In this document: positions 45,635-64,000 of the stretch, one piece after another | Numbering within the stretch: the stretch's first letter is position 1 | How the letters are laid out: each line of letters starts with the position of its first letter | The notes under the pieces: model-generated | What the model saw: only the letters and a program-made list of their open reading frames with translations | Databases searched by the model: none | Told to the model about the DNA's origin: nothing | NCBI RefSeq assembly: GCF_051622035.1 | Contig: NC_135355.1 | Location: forward strand, 37,367,986-37,431,985 | Length of the DNA stretch: 64,000 nt | Direction of reading: 5' to 3' | From: Arctopsyche grandis | Taxonomy: Eukaryota > Arthropoda > Insecta > Trichoptera > Hydropsychidae | Translations under genes and position numbers: made by a program

Positions 45635-46105
45635 AAGAGACACGTATTTTGGGCATCTGTTTTTGTCAATTTTTTCAATCAAAAAAAACATTGAATATAA
45701 AAATATAATACCAATTAAAATTTATTAAAACTCAACATAGAACATATTTCTACAGATTATTTTTTGAGATTTGTGCGACGATCGGTAACAATTATATTGT
45801 ATTTACTAAAATACCTTTCAGCATCCACACTTTAATCTACTATTTACAGTAGTAGACAAAAGCAGTCGCTTGGTTTCGACAGGAAAAACACCGTCTATGG
45901 TAAACTGCAAGCTCTGTTTTATCCCCTCAATTTCTTCACATAATAAATGGGCAAAGGGATAGGAAGACCCTTTTAAATTGTCTATTAATTTTATGCAAAT
46001 TTCACTTTTGTTTGTTATTTTAACATCTATTCGCATATTTTACAAATTTAGCATCTATTCCGAATTTTAGCATTAATAGCAAAATGCCCAAAATACGTGT
46101 CTCTA
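45635..46105 (-). mobile_element. hAT-type element, TAGAGACACGTATTTTGGGC family, copy 2
   Basis: 471 bases, inverted relative to copy 1, ends AAGAGACACGTATTTTGGGC and GCCCAAAATACGTGTCTCTA, with TSDs GTCATTCA/GTCATTCT (7 of 8). The minus-strand frame MRIDVKITNKSEICIK ... LLCEEIEGIKQSLQFTIDGV is kept. Confidence 0.8.
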
Positions 46106-47452
46106 GTCATTCTATATATATATAATCTTGCATCTTGAAGTCGGAAGTGATATTAGAATACACATTTATAAGATAATCGAAGCTGGATATATGTATTGGC
46201 ATATTTCCAGTCGAAGCTCACAATATATTATCTTACACTTACTACTACCAAAATTAAATTTTACATATTTTTTTATTAAAAATGAAAATACTTGTATCAG
46301 AATATATATTTTTCTACTTAAGAATTTTATAAGCTATGGGTAGGTGTAATTTAAATTTAAACTAATGCCTTTATTTTATATATAAAATAAATTTGTGCTG
46401 TAATTATCTTATTTGAGATTGAATATACCAAAAAAATACATTATAAATTCTTTCATATTATGTTAGGTTGTACTTATTTTCTTCTGTGTGTAATCATTGA
46501 TGTGTAGTGTATATGTATGTAAACATTTAAAAAATAGTTCTAATCTATTATTGTATATTTGTTAGATATATGTTGCATTTTTATTTTATGTTAATATCAA
46601 AATTGTGAACTCAGATTTTCTCGTATCTGTAAATATTGTATACGCTATTGAAATGTTTAATGACGATTTTAGCGCTTCATCGACGTCAATGTGCAGATGT
46701 TTGCTCAATTGATGCGCAATTAGATGTAAAAAAGATCTCACAAACTTAATGTTGATTTTAATACCGTTGATTGTTTTCATTCAAATTTTTTAATTGTTTT
46801 TTCGTAAACTATTGCAACTATTTTAGTTTAGATGTACCACAACTTTATACTTTATTTATGTTATTGTAAAAAAATATTCTTAAATGGAAATCCATATTTA
46901 TGAAATGATTTAAGGTGCCATACTGACTTGCAAAAAAATATATTACTGTTTTTAGTACAAAATAAGAATAAGTTTCTAAAACTATGATCATTTTCATCGG
47001 AAAGTTTCGTATAAGGACAATCAATAGCACAAATGCCATTTTTATATTTCGTGTACCTTAAATACTATCTACGATTTCAAAAATTTATTAATTCTCCATA
47101 AAAAACATGTCATAGTCTTGTGTACCTGTTAAAAGTAACTATTAGTAAAGTTGACGGAATTGAAAATTGTTTAAATTTGTTACCGTGAAAATATATTTTC
47201 TTGTATCCGTTTCATTTTTTTTAAATTATTTTATGAATAGCTGTTTGTTTCTTGATAGCTTTCCGTTTTTTTTTTTTTGATGCATCGAATTTGACGAAAA
47301 TATCAACATTGTACGTATTTTGTTAGTTTTAATTTTCAACATCTATGTACTATCATGTGATTGAATTTGATTTATTTATTATTTAATTATTGAAATTGGA
47401 TATGGATTTTATAAAAATGTTTAAATAAATAAATAAAAAAATCTTAAAATGG

Positions 47453-47458
47453 TTTATT
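47453..47458 (-). terminator. RPAIN poly(A) signal (minus strand)
   Basis: AATAAA on the minus strand lies 330 bases past the RPAIN stop and within 30 bases of the distal plus-strand AATAAA of Mondo, so the two 3' ends may abut or overlap. Confidence 0.4.
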
Positions 47459-47787
47459 CACAAACATCAAACTGAAAAACATACATTAAATTTCTTTCAC
47501 TATTAAAAATTTAACAAGTCATAGGAAATACAGTAAAAAAATTAAGCGACTGTATAAAAAAGCGCTTATGATACAAAATTTAAATATTTTAGAAAAGAAT
47601 AAATTAAAAATTACAACACAATAAAACAAAAAATCATACATCAAATACAAAATTATGAATTTTTTAAATCAATTTTCATACAATAAAAAATTCAAAAAAA
47701 TTATACATATTATCCAATATATGTATAGGTAAGAAATATCGAATTAATTTCAGAAAAATATTCAACAAAGGTACTGAAAAGTCGAAA

Positions 47788-48630
47788 TTACAAAAGCATA
47801 GAAAAATTCGAACACACATAACACAATAAATACAGATGGTTTTCACCGTCTTCGTTTATAATTTCAAATTGAGGATTGTGATCACAATTGCAGTCGTGAA
47901 TCCCTATACATTTTGTGATGTTATCTTTAATTTGCGGTAGCTGCAAATTTGTTGGTATTTTCACTCCGCATGTGCATACTGCAAAAGAAGCAAACTGACT
48001 ACATTCTATGACAAGAGTGTTTTTTTGGCACAGGGGACAAATAACGTGATCCAATTCGTTCAACAAATCTGCAAGCCTATCTTCATTATCTAGGATTTTA
48101 TCGTACTCGTTCATTAACCTGAGGATGAAAGTATATCCAATCAAAATAAATTCAAAACGTTAAAGTGAAGCAAGTATAAAAAATTACCATTTCAACTCAT
48201 CATCTAATAGTTCATTTTTGATTTCGTCTAATTCTTGTAAATTTCTATCTAATTCAGTACTATTCTGAGCCAAGTCGCCCGAGGACGAACTGCGCATAGA
48301 TTTCAAATCCTCTTTGATAATGTTAGTAAGGGTGTTTTGTATTTCTTCGTTTTCTGGAATACTTCTATTCACATCTAAGAATTTCCATCTGTTTTCTCGC
48401 CATCTTTGTTGACATTTCTGAAAGCAAAACATGCGTAGTTCAATCGACAAACACACCGATACATTGATAACCCATTGGCCGTCGTAATCAAAGTTCAATA
48501 TGTATGTAGCTAGTTCTACATGTGTGGATTTCCACATTCATACCTTACGAAGCACATCTTTAAACTTGGGCGATTCACTTTTGAGACGGACGAAAGATTC
48601 TCTACTTTTAGATTTGACACAATTCGACAT
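47788..48630 (-). CDS. RPAIN: RPA-interacting protein (RIP-alpha)
   Basis: Three exons, 48630-48544, 48417-48188 and 48118-47788, join in phase into 215 codons (human RPAIN has 219). The N-terminus has a basic region (KSKSRESFVRLKSESPKFKD) and the KCQQRWRENRWKF motif; the middle is an acidic helical stretch (LQELDEIKNELLDDELKW). The C-terminal zinc finger is CPLCQKN ... CTCG ... CIGIHDCNCDH ... LLCYVC. The protein carries replication protein A into the nucleus. It is convergent with Mondo and divergent from S6K. Confidence 0.92.
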
Positions 48631-49249
48631 GATGTAGGTATAGTTCTGGAAAGTAATGATTGCAATTCAAAAGTCACATTGAATAATTACATATAGATCT
48701 ATGGAATGTTAATATAAGTATATATATACTGATGAAAATGTCAGGTGAATGTCACTCGGAAGGAAAACGAAGAAATGTGATTTTCGATGGCGCGCTGTCA
48801 CCCTTTTCAAGTATGGCCAACATAGCTATATTACCGACCATGAGTTTTACATTTTGAAGGTTAATAAATCGTTCATTTTTATTACAGTTATAAAGAGTTT
48901 AATCGCAGTTGTTATTTTATTTTATGTCACACGAGAATATATACTGCAAAAACATGATAAGGCTGTTACGTGAAAAAAATTGTTGTTATGGATTTCTACA
49001 TATGTTTATTAACCATTTTATTTGCTGATTTTTCTTTCTTATTTAACTCGTCGTTTTATTATCGTTTTAATGAGCAGATTGGATGACCTGTACTCACTGT
49101 CCAATCAGTGATCAAATTGAATTGCTTATGAGCGAGCGGCGCTCGACAGCCAATGAAGTCAAATTCACTAATATATCTCATTTCGTTAAGTATGCGTTGA
49201 TTATAAACTAAAATTACTATTCAATGCATTTTTCATTCAATTTTTGAAA

Positions 49250-49545
49250 GCTTGTATGGCTTGATGGTTGCGTTTATGTTATGCACCGAGAGATTACTGG
49301 GTTCGATCCCCTGCTAATCTTTAATACTGCTGGTTAGACTTGGATATTTGTGACTCCAAGTCGATCGTTTCTTATCAGAGTTTGCAAATTTATCTGATTT
49401 TCAGTGTTGAAACGGTTTCTCAAATTAGAAAAAATCATGCTACCCGCTGTCACAAATATCTGAATTTGATTTATGTACAATATCTAAAAAAATATGTACA
49501 AGTCTAAATTCATACATGTATCAATGAATTAATTATTAATTTCAT
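49250..49545 (+). mobile_element. tRNA-derived SINE
   Basis: GTATGGCTTGATGGTTGCG and GGGTTCGATCCCCTGC give the A/B-box head, followed by TGCTGGTTAGACTTGG, TGTGACTCCAAGTCGATCG and GAAACGGTTTCTCAAATTAG. Confidence 0.7.
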
Positions 49546-49795
49546 GTTCTTTAGTCTTTCGAAATACAGTGATTTATCGGTGGCCGTCACTGCATTGAAA
49601 GTTACTTTCGATCTTTCGACTTTTGTTCAAGTCACTTTCGATGCAGTGACCCAGACCCGTAAAAAAAATCTACGCAACACTATCGTATTGGAGGTAACGT
49701 GAACGAAATACAGGTGGGATGATTTTAGCTCAACAAGGAAATATTACAGAAAAGAAATACTTTTCCCAGATCCAATCAAGTTTTTATTGTAAACG

Positions 49796-50175
49796 GTAAA
49801 CGGATTATTCCGCAAAAAGCAATGTCGTGCAAGTCACTAAAATCTCGATGTCGTAACATCTGGCACTCGGGTTCTCGTTAGTACAATATTTCGATTTGGA
49901 TTGATGGTTTTTGGGTGCTAGATGTTCTGTGATCGCGATTTTAGCGACTTGCGCGAGATCGCTTTTTGCGGAATACTATCACGGAACCCCCGAAAACAGC
50001 TCACTTGGCGAACACTATAGTAGTTCGGTGATTATTGGTCACAAAGATCTTGCCCAAAAGTCACTAAAACCTCTTAAAACTATCATACTAACGATAGCTC
50101 TAGTGCCAAATATTCCGTATTCGCGATTTTCATGGCAAAAATTGTCTTTTGGGCGATCGCAATGTGACTAAATCC
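49796..50175. mobile_element. Two adjacent foldback elements, ACTAAAATCTCGAT family
   Basis: 49796-49985 starts GGTAAACGGATTATTCCGCA and ends TTGCGGAATACTATCACGG, with mirrored CACTAAAATCTCGATGTCGT and GATCGCGATTTTAGCGACTT. 50026-50175 is a half-related unit (TTCGGTGATTATTGGTCACA to GGGCGATCGCAATGTGACTA), like 60487-60690 and 2890-3115. Confidence 0.6.
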
Positions 50176-50427
50176 ATTTTCCCACTATAGTGTTTCTTGG
50201 AGGTGAAGAGGGGTTTCCAGAATCGGAGAGAAAGACGCATCAGCGTTGTAGAAGTGGTTTATTAGGTCGGCACCCGTCGGCTCTCCAGCTCGGAATACTT
50301 TCCAGTTCGAGAGCGCCCAATATTTATACCCATCGGGCACAATACAGATACATACATAATCGAGAACCTATTGGTCGATGAGTCGCGCGATCTTATTGGT
50401 CTTAACATACTTCTCTATACGTCGAGG

Positions 50428-50702
50428 CATAGGCGGATCCAGACAATGGTCAAGGAGGGGGTCATTTGGGGATTTGCTGCTATAACAGCACGAACGGTCA
50501 CTTTCATTTTTAGACCCTTACATGTAGGTAGAAAACTCGTGCAACAATGTACGTTTAAAATAAATGGAACTTAATATTTATAAAAATATAAATCCGTTAC
50601 AAATAATATATATTTAAATATGAAAAATTTACAATATATATGAAATTAGATTCATTCCTAGGGGGGGGGGGGGCTATGGCACCCCCCTTGGATCCACCTA
50701 TG
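50428..50702. mobile_element. hAT-type MITE, CATAGGCGGATCCA ends
   Basis: 275 bases with inverted ends CATAGGCGGATCCA and TTGGATCCACCTATG, flanked by exact 8-base duplications CGTCGAGG (50420-50427 and 50703-50710). Contains a G run at 50661-50673. There is no ORF. A similar GGATCCCCC motif near 27030 may be a relic. Confidence 0.85.
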
Positions 50703-50756
50703 CGTCGAGGTCATTTTGGCACGAACGAGAGATCAGGTGATTAGTGCTCGTAAACC

Positions 50757-51014
50757 GGTAAACGGACTACTAGTCACATGGGAACCAGTCACAGAACAAT
50801 TGGTCGCTTTAGATCGGTCACATTAAAACTGGTCACGAGAAAACTGGTCACACCCGAAAATTGGTCACGAAAAGACTGGTCAGGTCCAAAAATTCGACCA
50901 ATTTTTAATTTTTGGGTGTGACCAGTTTTAGTGTGACGGGTGATCACGTGTGACCGATCTAGAGTGACCGGTTGTCCTGTGACTGGTTCACATTTGACTA
51001 GTAATCACCGAACC
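50757..51014. mobile_element. GGTCAC-rich palindromic hAT-type element, copy B
   Basis: 258 bases, ends GGTAAACGGACTACTAGTCA and TGACTAGTAATCACCGAACC, flanks CGTAAACC/CGTAAACT (7 of 8). Closely related to 10503-10756. Confidence 0.8.
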
Positions 51015-51053
51015 CGTAAACTATCGGTCCATGAGCGTCACCCACCTAATCTC

Positions 51054-51258
51054 GGTAAACGGATTACTAGTCATATGTGAACCAGTCACAGGACAACCGG
51101 TCGCTCTAGATTGGTCACACGTGATCACCTGTCGCACTAAAACTGGTCACGAGAAAACTGGTTGACCGATTTTAGGGTGTGACCAGTTTTAGTGTGACCG
51201 ATCTAGAGCGACCGGTTGTCCTGTGACCGGTTCATATTTGACTAGTAATCACCGAACC
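51054..51258. mobile_element. GGTCAC-rich palindromic hAT-type element, copy C
   Basis: 205 bases, ends GGTAAACGGATTACTAGTCA and TGACTAGTAATCACCGAACC, flanks CTAATCTC/CTAATTTC (7 of 8). The centre is shorter than in copies A and B. Confidence 0.8.
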
Positions 51259-51329
51259 CTAATTTCTACGTTACAATAGTATGTGATTGCAGGTAGTCCA
51301 ATGCTGCCAACTGAATACCATGTAATAAT

Positions 51330-51482
51330 TAGAGGTAGGACCGGAAGCGCGCCGTCTATTGTTCCATTATTGTAAATGCTTTGTAAAAAAGGTTCGGCAA
51401 ACCTTTAACAATGCATTGACAACATGTGAACAATGGACAGCGCGCTCTGGGTCCGCTCTTTAGTAATAATAGAAGAAAAGAA
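51330..51482. mobile_element. Small hAT-type element, TAGAGGTAGG family
   Basis: 153 bases with ends TAGAGGTAGGACCGGAAGCG and GGGTCCGCTCTTTA and exact 8-base duplications GTAATAAT (51322-51329 and 51483-51490). Relative of 37077-37178. Confidence 0.85.
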
Positions 51483-51653
51483 AAAAACCACTTAAACCCC
51501 ATTAAACTTAACATAATAAACAATAGTATTCATCGGGACTTGCTAATGAGCGTACGTGCTCTCTCGTTTATAATCAATCATTCCAGTGTTTCTTAACTAT
51601 TAATTACAAATTCTATTTTATTTATCGAATATTGGCTTTATCACAATATCACA

Positions 51654-53155
51654 ATGTTTAAGTGTGCGCGTTGTAATTCTGAAGGCTTAGAAGGTGTTCT
51701 ATGTGGTGGATGTAAGCTGAAATTTGATTTCCCTTGTTCTGGTTCTACCAAAGCGGGCTACAATAGACTCGGAGGGGATCGTCGGCTCCAGTGGAAGTGT
51801 GCTTCATGCAAGTTGGGCCTTATTCCAACCCCTCCTGGAAGCGTCCCAGCGTCGAGCTCCCCAACCCCAGTATCGATGGATCTTCTGTTGGCTGAAATAC
51901 AAGGCATCAAGATGGACTTAGCCCCTCTCAGATCAATGTCGGATGACATCAAATCCCTGAAATCTGATGTTTCTGATTTGAAGAACTCTTTGGAGATGGC
52001 CCATTCCTTAATAAATGATTTTACACAGAAGATACATAAACTAGAGTCTAGGTTAGATACTCTAGAAAAGACAAACCTTGAGACAGCAACTATCCATAAC
52101 AAGATTGATCACCTTGAACAGAAATTAAATGAGAAGGAACTGTAGGAATCTCGTCATCGTCATCGTCATCGAAACATTCGAGAATATTCCACAACAACAA
52201 ACCACATTCCGCGCAGAACTCGCACACGTAAACAACCCGTGCACTTCTTGGAATCAATCGCCAAATCCTTCGAGAATGTTCCACCCCTCACACTCGAGCG
52301 GAACAAAACCAGTCGAAGCACACCTGCAGCCATTATATTAAACTCAAGCGGAACGCCCCTACCAGGCGAGCGGAACCAAAACGGTCGAAACACGCCGCCG
52401 CCATTAAACTACATCGAGCGGAACGGCGCCAATCGTTCCAGAAAAGTCCACCCCATCGACAAAAGCGCATTCCTCGCTTACGCATCAACAACCACCACCA
52501 TGGGTCAGGTGATTCCAGAAACACTATAAAAGGAGGTACAACCCAAACAACGCCAGTCGACCCACAGCAGCAAGCGTCGACACACAGCAGCAGACCAGTC
52601 AACATCCAGCTCCTGACCTGCCACCACTACACCACGCGGACTTGGAAGATCAACCAGCCGAACGAGCCAGCAACACACTGCCGTATCCAGAGACCTTCCG
52701 AACATAGCCGAACAACGAGCCAGCAACACACTGCCGCATCCAGAGACCTTCTGAACATAGCCGAACGACGAGCCAACAACACACTGCCGCATCCAGAGAC
52801 CTTCTGAACATGAACGAATGCCGAGCCAGCGACACTCTACCATATCCAGAGACCGCTGAACGCCATACTTTTGCCCAAATATAATACCTTTGTACAACCA
52901 TAGGCAAACAATAAAACTTTATAAAACAAGCACAACAGTGTTTCGTTAGACTGGGATACGGTCAACATACATGTACCCCGCCTACAGAACAATGGTCAAG
53001 AAGAAATAATATTGAAATCAAAGGGGTGCCACTCTTTAAAAGCGAAAATCTGATTGACACCATTGTTAATCTGAGCAAGAAAATTAATTATCCCATAACC
53101 CTAATAGAGCACACTGAGGCCCAACGGTATCCGAAAATGCGAAACAATAAAATGA
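51654..53155 (+). mobile_element. LINE ORF1 (CR1/Jockey-like), 5' end retained, interrupted by a solo LTR
   Basis: The frame 51654-52145 begins MFKCARCNSEGLEGVLCGG and forms a PHD-like Cys/His finger (C-x2-C ... CSGS ... C-x2-C), then a proline/serine linker and a coiled coil of about 90 residues, as in CR1-clade ORF1 proteins. After the LTR at 52141-52986 the homology resumes (WSRRNNIEIKGVPLFKSENL, then NYPITLIEHTEAQRYPK), the RRM-like ORF1 core. It stops near 53155, at the GC-rich S6K leader. ORF2 is absent. About 130 bases of AT-rich 5' leader precede the ATG. Keeping the 5' end and losing the 3' end is unusual for a LINE. Confidence 0.7.
52141..52986 (+). mobile_element. Solo LTR inserted in the LINE ORF1
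   Basis: 846 bases bounded by TGTAGG and CCTACA, with exact 4-base duplications GAAC (52137-52140 and 52987-52990). A TATA box (TATAAAAGG near 52525) and AATAAA (near 52910) are in LTR order. A block of about 50 bases (CGAGCCAGCAACACACTGCC) is tandemly repeated three to four times at 52660-52860. No internal region; it is a fossil. Confidence 0.8.
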
Positions 53156-53159
53156 AGGA

Positions 53160-53551
53160 ATGACGCGCGTGAGTGTGGGAGCATGGCTGCGAGCGGTCGC
53201 GCTTAGGTCTCGACGTAGCAGTGGCGTGTGGTATTGTTGGGTAGTTTTGGTGCATCCGCGCTGGTGTGTTGGTGCGTGTGTGTGTGGTGTGGCGTCGCAT
53301 GTGCTTGCAGCGGTCACTGTGAGCGGGCACTCGCCACTCGCAATCGCACACTCGCACACTCGCAGACCGCGTTCCAGCCCCCCAGCCCTCAGCCCATCAG
53401 CCCATCGGCCCATCGGCCCATCAGCCTCGACGTGTCAGTCCCCCGCGAGACAGACCAGCGCTGCCCGGGCTGCACCCGCGCCCCTCTCGCCAGGTCGCCG
53501 TTCGCCAATCGCCAATCGCCAATCGCCAATCGCCATTCGCAGTGTTCGAGC
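53160..53551 (+). promoter_or_regulatory. S6K 5' leader/promoter region with CCAAT array
   Basis: GC-rich DNA between the LINE remnant and the S6K ATG. It has tandem CCCATCGG units (53395-53420) and four or five CGCCAAT units (53505-53537), giving repeated CCAAT boxes 15-45 bases before the ATG. A CAGTGGCGTGTGG motif at 53219 matches the hAT end at 40245. The transcription start is unknown. Confidence 0.4.
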
Positions 53552-63722
<10,171 letters not shown>

Positions 63723-63879
63723 TGAGTAACGTGAATGTTGTATGGACAAGAGCAAGGTAGTTGGCCGTTCAATATGAAGTGGTGGTGAACGATATTACCG
63801 TTTTGCCAATCAAATTCAAATATGAAAATTCCAATAAGAGATAAATTGTAAATAGGTATTTGATTTTTTTTTTTTTAAC

Positions 63880-64000
63880 TCTGTACGCCAGTGACTCGCT
63901 CGAATTTGTTAATCGAATTTTCGAACATAAATGTATATTGTTAGATTTATTCAAGTGACCAAATATGTCAGTTGACACTTTTGTAAATAGTGAGTCGTGT
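63880..64000. mobile_element. Partial piggyBac-type MITE at the right edge
   Basis: CGAATTTGTTAATCGAATTTTCGAAC, AAGTGACCAAATATGTCAGTT and neighbouring bases match 44065-44135 of the intron 12 element. No border is seen before the window ends. It lies in the presumed S6K 3' region. Confidence 0.45.

Larger units (their letters stand above)
50191..51275 (-). mobile_element. Solo LTR carrying three nested DNA elements
   Basis: The ends TGTTTCTTGG and ACGTTACA are flanked by ATAG duplications (50187-50190 and 51276-51279). TATAAATA and AATAAA lie in LTR order on the minus strand. About 340 bases are LTR sequence; the rest is three later insertions, at 50428-50702, 50757-51014 and 51054-51258. 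No internal retrotransposon region; it is a fossil. Confidence 0.7.

Noticed and set aside
46586-46780. 64-codon minus-strand frame (MKTINGIKINIKFV...)
   Set aside because: No family resemblance, AT-rich composition, no splice or promoter context; likely chance.
52660-52860. CRISPR-like array of about 50-base repeats
   Set aside because: Only three or four units without unique spacers, inside a solo LTR of a eukaryotic genome; an ordinary tandem repeat.
52166-52907. Overlapping frames of 70-130 codons
   Set aside because: All lie in the solo LTR and reflect its tandem repeats; no protein family is recognisable.

Overview
This is a nuclear window from an insect. The genes are spliced, and protein features match insect orthologues: an EF1A coding region without introns, an S6 kinase close to the Drosophila form, and a Mondo-type bHLH factor. 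I could not fix the order. The DNA is AT-rich, and most non-coding sequence is transposon debris.

Layout, left to right. 131-1507 (-): 5' part of a FERM-domain gene that runs off the left edge. 3596-4072 (+): two tiny single-span membrane proteins that appear to share one mRNA, the first like mitochondrial PIGBOS1. 4789-6180 (-): EF1A, with a 5'UTR intron and a CpG-rich promoter. 11168-12058 (+): adenylate kinase isoenzyme 6 (AK6) in 4 exons. 17528-45250 (+): the sugar-sensing factor Mondo, 15 coding exons over 27.7 kb and 975 codons, all phases consistent. 47788-48630 (-): RPA-interacting protein RPAIN, convergent with Mondo. 53552-63722 (+): ribosomal S6 kinase, 9 exons, 478 codons.

The space between and inside genes is a dense nest of mobile elements, many with target-site duplications (TSDs) that can be read directly. 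They include several families of short hAT-type elements with 8-bp TSDs, among them two families that are almost complete palindromes; piggyBac-type elements at TTAA; Helitron-like ends with a hairpin and CTAG; a tRNA-derived SINE in about ten copies; fragments of at least two LINE families; and solo LTRs from about four LTR-retrotransposon families, with no internal regions seen.

Functionally, Mondo (sugar response) and S6K (TOR/amino-acid response) lie head to tail about 8 kb apart with only RPAIN between them. The points most worth a second look are the ATGA-overlapping bicistronic membrane-protein gene, a possible internal promoter in Mondo that would give a ChREBP-beta-like short protein, and the GGTCAC-rich palindromic transposon family.
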